Source: Acidimicrobiia bacterium
Lineage (GTDB): Bacteria > Acidobacteriota > Vicinamibacteria > Vicinamibacterales > CAVVIG01
NCBI GenBank assembly: GCA_016871175.1
Contig: VFZL01000005.1
Coordinates: 62,001 to 126,000 of the forward strand
DNA: 64,000 nucleotides
Reading direction: 5' to 3'
The notes under the pieces were generated by a model. The model saw only the letters and a list, made by a program, of their open reading frames with translations. It did not search any database and was not told the DNA's origin. Below are positions 8,636 through 17,551 of this stretch, piece after piece. How positions within the stretch are numbered: position 1 is the first letter of the stretch; each line of letters begins with the position of its first letter. The position numbers and the translations under genes are program-made.

Positions 8636-11600
8636 TCAGACCTTCTCCAGCTTCACGAGAAACCCCTTGTACTCCGGCGCGAACGAGTTCGGATCGACCA
8701 CGGTCGGCGTCACGAGGTTGGCGAGCGAGCCGCGCTGCTCACCTTCACCAAGAAGTCCCCAGTGGATCGGGAATCCGATTTGATACACGGTCCGCCCGCT
8801 GACGCGCATCGGTTTGATGCGCCGTGTGACCATGGCGCGTCCTTCGATGGCCCCCCGCGCGGATGTGACTCGCACGCGGTCTCCGCTGGCGATCCCTTTC
8901 TCGGCGGCGAGCTGCTCCGGCATCTCGACGAAGAACTCCGGCTGCAGTTGGACGTTGTACTTGTTGTTCTTCGTCCAGTAGTGGAAGTGCTCGGTGAGCC
9001 GGTACGTCGTGCACACGATGGGGTAATCGGCAGCGTTGCCAAGCGTGTCGAACTCGGTCGTGAATGGCTGGAGCGCCGGATTCGTGCTGTGCGACGGATG
9101 GAGCGGGTTCGGCACCGGTGACTCGACCGGCTCGTAGTGCTCGGACCACGGCCCGTCCACGAACTGACCGGGGATGAAGAGGCGTGCGACTCCTTCCGGA
9201 TGCATGATGAACGCGCCCAGCGCAGCATCCGGAACGCTGTCGACCGTGTAGTCCGGCGTGTCGCCGACCCACCGTTGCCCGTTCCACGCGATGCCCACGC
9301 GAGTGGCATCCCACGGCCGGCCCTGTGCGTCGGCAGAGCATCGGTTATAGAGGATGCGTCGATTGGCGGGCCAACTGAACGTCCACTCCGGATGGCGCCC
9401 AAGACCGCTCGCGTCCGCGTACGAACGACGCTGGGTCAAGTTGCCGCCGTCCGTGTACATGCCGATGTACAGCCAGTTCCCAGACACAGTCGTCCCGTCG
9501 GCCCGTGCGTCGAGGAATCGCGAGAGCTGACTGCCGGCTCGCACCACCACGTTGCCCGCCGCATCGCGGACGTCAGCCAGCGCCCAGCCGTTCAGCTCCT
9601 TGCAGACTTCGTCGAGCGATGGGCTCACCGGATCCGTGTACCACCAATTCAACTTCAGCACCGGGTCGGGCAGACGCCCGCCGTCCCGCTGATACAGCTC
9701 GCGCACCTTCAAGAAGATCCGCGCCGCGATCTCCTGGTCCGGTTTCGCCTCGCCTGGTGGATCAACGGCTTTCCACTTCCACTGGATCCAGCGCGCGGAG
9801 TTGACGAACGACCCGTCCTTTTCGGCGAAGTTCGCCGCGGGGAGCATAAAGACCTCGGTGTCGTTCTCCTCGGGCTTCTGGCCGGCGAGCGCGAGGATCT
9901 CAGGCCTCCAGAAACTCGCGGTCTCGGTCTCGAAGTTCTCCGCGACAACGAGCCACTTCAGCTTCGCGAGCGCGCCCACCGCTTTGCGCGAGTTCGGGCC
10001 GTTGGTCACCGGGTTCATCCCGAAGCTGAAGAAGCCCTCGAGATCCCCGCGGTACATCCGATCGAAGATGTACGCCCAACTCCAGTTCTCGTACGTCCCC
10101 TCGGGCGTCTGGGGAAGCTTCGGATGCCAGTCGTACCCGAAACCGTTCTCGGGGGTGGCGGCGGCGCCGTAGTACGCCTTCATCTGGCTCACCGCGAAGC
10201 GATCCGTGTTCGACCAGAAGTTCGTGCTGTTCGGCCGCAGCGGTGCCGGCGTCGCAACCTTCAAGAACGTCGCGAGCGACGTGTGATCGGCTTTCGGGAT
10301 GGGCATGTAGCCCGGCAGGTTGTGGTATGCCATGCCGCAGTCGGTGCCGCCCTGGATGTTCGCGTGGCCGCGCAGCGCATTGAGACCTCCGCCCGGTCGT
10401 CCGATGTTGCCGAGCAGGAGCTGCAACATGGCCGCCGCGTGGATGAGTTGCACTGAGTGGCTGTGATGCGTCCAGCCGAGCGCGTACAACATCGTGCCGA
10501 CGCGATCCGGCGTGTGCGTCGATGTGATGATGTCGGCCGCAGCCACGAAGTCCTCGGCCGAGCAACCGCAGATCGACGCGACCATCTCCGGGGTGTACCG
10601 CGCGTAGAAGCGCTTCATCACTTGGAACACCGACCGCGGATGCTGGAGCGTCGGATCGACCTTGGCGAAGCCCTGCGCATCGAGCTCGTACGCCCAGCTG
10701 GATTTGTCCGCGTAGGCGTTCTTTTCCTCGTTCCAGCCCGAGAAGAGCCCAGTGGATTCGTCGAAGCGGTACTCTTCCGACACCAGGAACGACGCGTTGG
10801 TGAACAGCCGCACGTACTCATCGTGATACCGGTTTCGTGAGAGTGCGTGATGAATCAGCCCGCCGAGGAACGCGATATCGGTGCCGGCTCGAATCTGGAC
10901 GAACTTGTCGGCCACGGCCGCCGTTCGGTTGAATCGCGGATCCACGCACACGAGCGTCGCGTTGCGGGTGCGCTTGGCGTCCATCACGAAGCGGAAGCCC
11001 ACGGGGTGGTTCTCGGCCGGATTCCCACCCATGGCGAGCACGACGTCCGCGTTGCGGATGTCCGTCCACCCGTTGGTCATGGCGCCCCTACCGAACGTGG
11101 CGGCCAAACTGGCCACCGTCGGCCCGTGTCATATCCGGGACTGCTGCTCGATCGGAATCACGCCGAGGCCGGCGCGAAACGCCTTGACGAGCAGGTAGTT
11201 GACCTCGTTCGTATCGGTGCAGCCGCCGACCACCCCGACGCCGGTAAGGGCATTGATGGTTCGACCGGCGTAGTCGCGTTCAACGAGACGACGATCGCGC
11301 GCCTCCTTCAGCAGCCGGGCGATGCGGTCGATCGCGAAATCCCATGACTTCTCTTCCCAGGCCGTGCCGCGCGGCGCTCGGTAGAGCACCTTCGTCAGCC
11401 GCCGGTCGTTCACGATGTCCTGCTTGAGCGTGATCCCCTTCGGGCAGAGCGACCCGCGGTTGATGGGGTGATCGGGGTCACCCTCGACGTGGACCACGCT
11501 CGGTTTCACGTTCTGCGACCGGTCCCCGAGGGTATGAATGATGACGCCGCAGCTGACCGAGCAATACGGGCAGGTGGACCGCGTTTCGGTGGTGCGGGCG

Positions 11601-11713
11601 ATCTTCAGCTCGCGAACGGCCGCATACGCTGGCGTGAGATCGAAGCCGAGCGCCGTCGCGGCGACACCACCAATCGTTGATACCTTCAGGAACTCTCGAC
11701 GAGACGGTCGCAT
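8636..11713 (-). CDS. fdnG: Formate dehydrogenase catalytic subunit, selenocysteine-containing (alpha)
   Basis: The reading frame is interrupted by UGA at 11131-11129. The codons after it read HGPTVASLAATFGRGAMTN, which matches the segment directly after selenocysteine in E. coli FdnG. UGA is therefore Sec195 and the full protein is 1025 residues, against 1015 in E. coli. The N terminus has a twin-arginine signal (SRREFLKVSTIGGVAATALG), so the enzyme is exported and faces the periplasm. Cys48, Cys51, Cys55 and Cys90 bind a [4Fe-4S] cluster. Downstream lie bis-MGD domains, including WRPEILALAG and the C-terminal domain VTSARGAIEGRAMVTRRI. The host must encode SelA, SelB, SelC and SelD. GAGGGG precedes the ATG. 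Confidence 0.95.
11099..11131 (-). promoter_or_regulatory. Sec UGA codon with candidate bacterial SECIS hairpin
   Basis: The UGA (11131-11129) is followed after 11 nt by a perfect 7-bp stem, GGTGGCC (11117-11111) with GGCCGCC (11105-11099), closing an AGTTT loop. Bacterial SECIS elements sit immediately 3' of the UGA inside the coding region and present a short loop containing G and U to SelB. Position, loop size and loop bases fit this. The element is proposed from sequence only. Confidence 0.7.
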
Positions 11714-11814
11714 CGGCCCCTCACTGGAATCGGCACGGTTGGGCAGCGCTCACCCCGTAAGCATATCCCGATTGGCGACACCAACCGGCCGCTTCGAACG
11801 GCTGGGCCTGCGAC

Positions 11815-13140
11815 TCAATCGCCGACCGCGATCACGTGATCGTCCGTGCGAAAGAAGATCCGACTCGAGGCGATGGCTGGTGACGCGAGGAGCCGACCGG
11901 CAATCCGGTTGCGTGCAATGACGTGCGGCGCCCGGACGGCACGAAGGACGATGACCTCGCCCGATTCGCTCGCGAGGTCGATCTTGCCGTCAGCGGCAAT
12001 CGGGGAGGCGGTGTAGATGCCGCCGAGGCGCTCCCGCCAGACGGTCTGCCCTGTTGCGGCATCGAGGCACGTGATCACGCCTACGTCGCCGGCCATGTAG
12101 AGCAGACCGTCGTAGTACGCCAGCGACGAAATATAGGGCGCGCCGGTCGGCTGCCGCCAGGCCACGTGCGTCTTCGAGATGTCGCCGCGGCCTCCTGGTC
12201 GGATGGCCGCATATGGTCCGCTCCGGTACCCGCGTGACACGTAGATCATGCCGTTGTGATGCAAGGGAACCGGAATCGGAAAGCGGTTGTCTTCGTCGAA
12301 GTGCCACAGCGCCTGGCCGGACGCTGGGTCGTAGGCTTCGATGCCCTGGCTGGAGTTGACGATGAGCTCCTCGCCCTGTGGAGCTGGCACGATGATCGGC
12401 GTACTGTAGGAAATGACGCCGCGCGGCCGGTGCACTCTCCATGTCTGCGTCCCGCTCCGGGCATCCAACGCCAGGAGGTACGCCGCGGACTCGTGATAGC
12501 AGACCAGGAACAGCGTGCCCCTGTGAACGATCGGTGAGCTGCCGTGTCCCCAGTTGATGTCGAACGGACCGAACTCCTTGACGAGGTGTCGGCTCCAGAC
12601 GCGCTGGCCGCTTGCGTCGACCGCGACGACTTGTCCTGACCCGAAGATGGCGTAGACGCGCTCGCCGTCGGTGACGGGGCTCGCGCTTGCGAGATTGTGC
12701 TTGTCGTGAACGGAAGGGAGCTCGCCTTCGGCCGGCTGCTCGAAGGTCCAAAGGTGAGCGCCGGTCGCGCGATCTAGAGCCTCCACCAGAAACGTGACCC
12801 TCCGGTCTTGGCCGCCGTCGGCCAGCGAGCGCTCCGCATCCGAGGCGTTGCCCCCTTGCCCGAGCCGCGGTCCCTGCCGGCTGTCGCCCCGACCTCGTTG
12901 TGACGTCACGTAGACGCGGTCGCCCCACACGACGGGGGAGGCGATGCCGACGCCCCGCAGCTTCGTCTTCCACGCGATATTACTCGTGTCGCTCCAGGTC
13001 TCGGGCAGGCGCCTCTCTGTCGAAGCGCCGGTGCCGGAGGGCCCGCGCCACTGCGGCCAGTCGTCGGCGTTCGCCGGCACCGTGGCGAGAGCCGGCGCCA
13101 GCACCGCGATGAGCCCGATCGTCCCGCGGAAGGAATTCAT
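11815..13140 (-). CDS. Secreted PQQ-binding-like (BamB-type) beta-propeller protein
   Basis: The 441-residue protein has a signal peptide (NSFRGTIGLIAVLAPALA) and the family opening DDWPQWRGPSGTGASTE. Propeller blades include GDRVYVTSQRG, TGAHLWTFEQP, SGTQTWRVHRP and TGQTVWRERLG. ATG 13140 is preferred over ATG 13146 because GGAGG (13147-13151 on the complement) then lies six bases upstream. No metal-site or haem motif is seen, so enzymatic activity is not supported. It is one of several paralogous propellers in the window. A gap of about 100 bp separates it from the fdnG start. Confidence 0.8.
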   Translation of the reverse strand: MNSFRGTIGLIAVLAPALATVPANADDWPQWRGPSGTGASTERRLPETWSDTSNIAWKTKLRGVGIASPVVWGDRVYVTSQRGRGDSRQGPRLGQGGNASDAERSLADGGQDRRVTFLVEALDRATGAHLWTFEQPAEGELPSVHDKHNLASASPVTDGERVYAIFGSGQVVAVDASGQRVWSRHLVKEFGPFDINWGHGSSPIVHRGTLFLVCYHESAAYLLALDARSGTQTWRVHRPRGVISYSTPIIVPAPQGEELIVNSSQGIEAYDPASGQALWHFDEDNRFPIPVPLHHNGMIYVSRGYRSGPYAAIRPGGRGDISKTHVAWRQPTGAPYISSLAYYDGLLYMAGDVGVITCLDAATGQTVWRERLGGIYTASPIAADGKIDLASESGEVIVLRAVRAPHVIARNRIAGRLLASPAIASSRIFFRTDDHVIAVGD

Positions 13141-13219
13141 CAGCATCCTCCGAACTCCGATGTGTCAGCACTCGCTCTCAACGCTCACAGCGCATGACTC
13201 ACAGATGACTGCCGGTGCC

Positions 13220-13921
13220 TCACGCATCTGGCTTGCCCGTCATCGGGACGAAGCGGACTGGGAGCGTCTGGACGAGCTCGAGTCCACTCGGCGTCTTACG
13301 CAGGATGCGGAGCTCCTGTTCGAACGTCCCAACCGGAATCGCCATCAGACCGCCGATCTTCAGCTGTTCGATCAATGCAGGGGGCACCTCCGCTGGGGCG
13401 GCCGTCACCATCATGCGGTCATAAGGGGCGTGCTCTGCCCACCCCAGGTACCCGTTTCCAGCGCGGACCTCGACGTTCGCGAACCCAAGCTCCGACAGCG
13501 TCGCCTTGGCGCGTGCGGCGAGCGGCTCGACGATCTCAATCGAGTACACCGCCTTGGCGAGCGTGCTCAGCACGGCCGCCTGATAGCCGGATCCGGTGCC
13601 GATCTCGAGCACGACGTCTCCTGGACCGACGTTCAGCGCCTGCGTCATGAACGCGACGATGTACGGCTGGGAGATCGTCTGGTCGTAGCCGATCGGGAGC
13701 GGCGTGTCGTCGTAGGCGCGCGAGCGCATCTCGTCAGGCACGAACAGATGTCGCCGCACGGTGCGCATGGCCTGCAGCACCCGCACGTCCGTGATATCGC
13801 GAGCCTGCAGTTGGGTCTCGACCATGCGGCGGCGTTCGGCCTCACGGTCTCCGGTACCCGTCTGTCGGCCTGCACCTGCGCACGATGACAGGGCACTGAG
13901 GAGGGCGGCCAACATCAGCAT
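13220..13921 (-). CDS. pcm: Protein-L-isoaspartate O-methyltransferase, probable lipoprotein
   Basis: The core is a complete Pcm: RHLFVPDEMRSRAYDDTPLP, GYDQTISQPYIVAFMTQAL and the SAM-binding VLEIGTGSGYQAAVLS. The enzyme methylates isoaspartyl residues to start their repair. The first 20 residues form a hydrophobic leader ending LSALSSCAG, which reads as a lipobox with Cys14, so this copy is probably exported and lipid-anchored. Pcm in E. coli is cytosolic; exported forms raise the question of SAM supply. It lies 30 bp downstream of the AbgB-like gene on the same strand and may be co-transcribed with it. Confidence 0.88.
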   Translation of the reverse strand: MLMLAALLSALSSCAGAGRQTGTGDREAERRRMVETQLQARDITDVRVLQAMRTVRRHLFVPDEMRSRAYDDTPLPIGYDQTISQPYIVAFMTQALNVGPGDVVLEIGTGSGYQAAVLSTLAKAVYSIEIVEPLAARAKATLSELGFANVEVRAGNGYLGWAEHAPYDRMMVTAAPAEVPPALIEQLKIGGLMAIPVGTFEQELRILRKTPSGLELVQTLPVRFVPMTGKPDA

Positions 13922-13951
13922 GGGTCCGGGCGACAGATGCCACCTCGCCGC

Positions 13952-15622
13952 CTAGCGAGGCTGGCCCGCCTGTGTCGATGGCGCTGGCGGCATCGGAGGC
14001 GGGTACGCCACGCCAAGCTGCTCGAGATACGTCTTGTACTTCCTTGGCTCGTAGTAGAACGTGCGGAGCTGCGGTCTGAAGCGCTCCATCGTGTCCTTGT
14101 TCAGCCAGACTGCGGGCTTGTCGTCGGGGCGGAGCAGGGGACGATACTCCTGCTGCTTCCGCTGCACGTTGTCGAAGTAGTCACGTGAAGCCGCCACGAG
14201 CTCAGGGCGGAGCAGCACATCCAGGACTGTCATCGCGTACACTTTCGCGCCCTGCGTCGCGCCCTTGTGCGCTACGGGCGTCGCCATCGAGACCGCGCTG
14301 GTCCAGTGGTGCCCGACCGCGCCGGGGATATTCGACGGGAAGCGCAACGTGACCGTCGGCATGCTCCACATGATGTCGCCGATGTCATCCGAGGCGCCGC
14401 CGCTCCTGTCGGCCTCTGGAATCGATGCTCGCCCGCGCAGGTCTTTGGAGACCTCGGTCGGCAGGCCGCGTTCCTCGACCCCACGCGCCCGCTGGAACGC
14501 TTTGGCGAACTGCTGATCCGCTTCACTCCAGGCCGGCATACCGACGTCGAGGATGTTGCGGTGCATCGCCTCCGCGATCGGACGATTACCATGTTGCGGC
14601 CACGCCGAACCGAGCACCCGCGATTCGACGGTCGTTCCGGTCATCATCGCGGCGGCCTTGGCCATCGTATCGCCGGTTTCCCACAGCTCTTTGATGCGAT
14701 CGTACGTGGCTTCTCGGAAATAGTACCAGACCGACGCGTACGGGGGCACGACGTTGGGTTGGTCGCCGCCGCTGGTGATCACGTAGTGCGACCGTTGCGC
14801 CAGCCGCAGGTGCTCCCGCCGGAAGTTCCAGCCGATGTTCATCAGCTCCACGGCATCGAGCGCGCTCTTGCCGAGCCACGGCGCAGCGGCCGCGTGCGAG
14901 CTCTCGCCCTTGAACATGTACTCGACCGAGACCATGCCGCTGCCGGTGCCCTCGCCCCACGTGACGCTCAAATCGCTGCCGACGTGCGCAAAGAGGGCGA
15001 CGTCCGCGTTCTTGAGGATGCCCTCGCGGATGAAGTGCGCCTTCGATCCGAGTTGTTCTTCGGCCACGCCGGGCCACAGGATGATCGTGCCGGGCAGCTT
15101 CTCGCGCTCCATGATCTTCTTCACCGCGAGCGCGGCGGTGATGATGAGCGCTTGGCCGGCATTGTGGCCTTCTCCGTGGCCAGGCGCGCCCGGCACCAGC
15201 TCCTTCCGGGTCACCACACCCGGTGTCTGGTTGGTCGTCGGGAGGCCGTCGATGTCGGCTCCCAGCGCGATCACCGGTTTGCCGGATCCCCAGATGCCCA
15301 GCCACGACGTCGGGATGTTCGCCACGCCCCGCGGGACGTCGAAGCCTTCTTTGACGAGTGTGTCGGTGACGAGCCGCTGTGTCTCGGTTTCGTGGAACCC
15401 GAGCTCCGCAAAGCTAAACAGCAAGTCGACCATCTGCTGTGTGAACACACGCCGGCTCTCGATGTCCGCGATGAGATCCTTCTTGAGCGCGTCCACGCGC
15501 GGATTGGGCGGGGCGGGCGGGACGGCTTGACCCGCTTCTGTTCCGCCGCGCTGCGCGTCGACGGTGCTCACGCAAAGCGCGAAGGAGGCGACGAGGCCGA
15601 GCGCCGAACGTGAGACCCGCAT
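13952..15622 (-). CDS. Secreted M20-family amidohydrolase, AbgB-like
   Basis: The 556-residue protein has a signal peptide (RVSRSALGLVASFALCVSTVDA). The body closely follows p-aminobenzoyl-glutamate hydrolase subunit B: ALGADIDGLPTTNQTPGV, PGAPGHGEGHNAGQA and GVAEEQLGSKAHFI carry metal-binding Asp, His and Glu residues, and VAHKGATQGAK supplies a late histidine. It would hydrolyse an amide bond of an N-acyl or aminobenzoyl amino acid, but in the periplasm. ATG 15622 is chosen because GAGAGGGGAAG lies just upstream and the leader then begins at the N terminus. The ankyrin gene ends 60 bp upstream. Confidence 0.85.
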   Translation of the reverse strand: MRVSRSALGLVASFALCVSTVDAQRGGTEAGQAVPPAPPNPRVDALKKDLIADIESRRVFTQQMVDLLFSFAELGFHETETQRLVTDTLVKEGFDVPRGVANIPTSWLGIWGSGKPVIALGADIDGLPTTNQTPGVVTRKELVPGAPGHGEGHNAGQALIITAALAVKKIMEREKLPGTIILWPGVAEEQLGSKAHFIREGILKNADVALFAHVGSDLSVTWGEGTGSGMVSVEYMFKGESSHAAAAPWLGKSALDAVELMNIGWNFRREHLRLAQRSHYVITSGGDQPNVVPPYASVWYYFREATYDRIKELWETGDTMAKAAAMMTGTTVESRVLGSAWPQHGNRPIAEAMHRNILDVGMPAWSEADQQFAKAFQRARGVEERGLPTEVSKDLRGRASIPEADRSGGASDDIGDIMWSMPTVTLRFPSNIPGAVGHHWTSAVSMATPVAHKGATQGAKVYAMTVLDVLLRPELVAASRDYFDNVQRKQQEYRPLLRPDDKPAVWLNKDTMERFRPQLRTFYYEPRKYKTYLEQLGVAYPPPMPPAPSTQAGQPR

Positions 15623-15681
15623 GCGCTTCCCCTCTCTGGACCGTTGCCGGCGTGTCACGCGGGCGAGCCCGTGCGACGTCG

Positions 15682-17304
15682 CTACTGCTGTTGCTGCTGC
15701 GTCGCGGTCGGGGCCGGGACGTCGCGCAAGCGCTCCTGCACCGTGCCGGGGATGCCGAGCTGCGTGTCCGCGCCGAGCTGCTTCAGCAACTCCGCCGTCT
15801 CGGGAAAGGCCTGAAACTGGAAGGACTGCTTCGCGCCTTCAGCCAAACGATACGGCGTGCGGCCGCGGAAGTCCCGCGCGTTGATCCGTGCGCCCTTGTC
15901 GACCAGATACTGCACCACTTCGTTCAAGCCGCGCATCGACGCGCCGTGGAGTGCCGTGAAGTCCGCTTCGTTGGTCGCGTTGACGTCGGCCCCGGCTTGG
16001 ACGAGCAACGTGACCGCCTCTTCGGCGCCCGCCATGCGGAAGCCGCGCTGTTTGCCGGGCGTGAACGTGGCGCCGCCCAGACCGGCGGCCGACATGAGCG
16101 GCGTCGTGCCGTCCACGGTCGTCAGGCGGTGGTCCGCCCCGGCATCCAAGAGCGTTTTGATGATCGCCCCGTACCCGTCCGTGCGCGCAACGCCGAACGT
16201 CTCCATGATCTGCAGTTGATTACCGCTGGCGGCGTTGGCGGCAACCCACAGGGGTGTGGCCCCGAGCAGGTCGCCCGTGCCACAGGCGAACGGCTCGAAC
16301 GCACCTTTTTTCGGGTACCCGATGTACCCCATGTGCATAGCGGACGTGACGGCCCGGGCGTTGGCGTCCGCGCCGCGCGCGAGCAACGCCTTCGTCAGTT
16401 GGAGCCGGCGCGCGGTGTCGAGACGAGCGCTGCCCATCGCGGCGTAGCCGCCGCCCAGGCCGTGAGACCGGTACCAATCCGCCATCCAGAGATCGGCGCT
16501 CCCCACAGCCGTATGCAGCGCCCGGACCCCACCGATCGCGCCGTTAGGGTCGGCGCCCTGATCCAAGAGGAACAGCGCGAAGTCCGCCTGACCGCTAATG
16601 ATCGTGAAGGGCAGCACGTGTGTGCCGTCCGGCGCGACGTCGTTGACGCGCGCCCCGGCGGCGAGCAGCGTCTTGGCCATCTGAATGTTGCCGGTGCGAG
16701 CCGCGAACATCAACGGGGTGAAACCTCGTGCCGAAACCGCGCGGACATCGGCCTGACCCTCCACGAGCACGTTCGCGATGTCGTCGTGCCGCTCGGTGAT
16801 GGCCCACATCAGCGCGGTGTACTTGTCGAGCGCGGTCGCCGCGTTGACGTTGGCGCCGTTGGCCAGAAGCGCCTTGACCAGTTGGACGTTGCCGGTCTTG
16901 GCCGCAGTCATGAGCGGGGTTCGGCCACTGCTCTCCGCGAGATTGGGGTTCGCCTTCGCGTTGAGTAGTCTTTCCGTCATGGCCAGGTCGGCGTTCTCCG
17001 CCGCTCGCGCGAGCGCGGTGACGCCGTGATCGTCGCTGGCATTGACGTTCGCGCCTGCGCGAATCAGGAGGTCCACCATGTCGAGGTCGTTCCAATGCGC
17101 CGCCCAGAGCAGCGCCGTGGACCCATCCGCGCGGGTGGCGTTCACGTCGACGCGCTCTTTCAACAGGGTGCGGACCGCCGCTTTGTCCTGTTCGGCGGCG
17201 GCGTTCACCAGCCGGAGGTCGGGTCCCGCTGCGGCCAGCGCCCAGGAAGAAGGCAACATCAAGCTCGTGCAGAGTCCGACGACGCGGAGAGTGTGTGCGC
17301 TCAT
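15682..17304 (-). CDS. Secreted ankyrin-repeat protein
   Basis: The 540-residue protein starts with a signal peptide (SAHTLRVVGLCTSLMLPSSWALAAAG). A run of about ten ankyrin repeats follows, for example DGSTALLWAAHWNDLDMVD, GRTPLMTAAKTGNVQLVKAL and RGFTPLMFAARTGNIQMAK, ending in a low-complexity Gln tail. The repeats mediate protein binding; the partner is unknown. The frame is open for 150 codons further upstream, but that stretch has no signal peptide or repeats, so the ATG at 17304 is used. It is co-oriented with the AbgB-like and pcm genes and probably forms an operon with them. Confidence 0.85.
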   Translation of the reverse strand: MSAHTLRVVGLCTSLMLPSSWALAAAGPDLRLVNAAAEQDKAAVRTLLKERVDVNATRADGSTALLWAAHWNDLDMVDLLIRAGANVNASDDHGVTALARAAENADLAMTERLLNAKANPNLAESSGRTPLMTAAKTGNVQLVKALLANGANVNAATALDKYTALMWAITERHDDIANVLVEGQADVRAVSARGFTPLMFAARTGNIQMAKTLLAAGARVNDVAPDGTHVLPFTIISGQADFALFLLDQGADPNGAIGGVRALHTAVGSADLWMADWYRSHGLGGGYAAMGSARLDTARRLQLTKALLARGADANARAVTSAMHMGYIGYPKKGAFEPFACGTGDLLGATPLWVAANAASGNQLQIMETFGVARTDGYGAIIKTLLDAGADHRLTTVDGTTPLMSAAGLGGATFTPGKQRGFRMAGAEEAVTLLVQAGADVNATNEADFTALHGASMRGLNEVVQYLVDKGARINARDFRGRTPYRLAEGAKQSFQFQAFPETAELLKQLGADTQLGIPGTVQERLRDVPAPTATQQQQQ

Positions 17305-17551
17305 TTCGACTTGTTCGTCCTTCAGCCTTGACGGCGGTCGCGTGCACGTCGACCCGCCCGATGCTTTGCCCTCATATGATAGACGGTGGTACCCCCGGCG
17401 TCGAGCGCCATTCGCCTGACATTCGCAATACAACGGCCCACCAAGGCAGGGGCCCGGCGAGTCGCCAGTGGGTGGTCGACGTGCGCGTCGGGTGCCCGTG
17501 CGTTGCCCCGACGTCGCGGCGTCGTTAGACTCCACGCCGAAAGGAGACCAG

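Noticed and set aside
9137-10456. 439-codon frame opposite fdnG
   Set aside because: Shadow of the formate dehydrogenase gene; no motif or ribosome-binding site.
11129-11131. Apparent nonsense codon splitting fdnG into two genes
   Set aside because: The flanking residues match the selenocysteine site of FdnG and a SECIS-like hairpin follows, so the codon is read as Sec.
14267-15613. 448-codon frame opposite the AbgB-like gene
   Set aside because: Composition is typical of antisense reading; the minus-strand gene has full family motifs.
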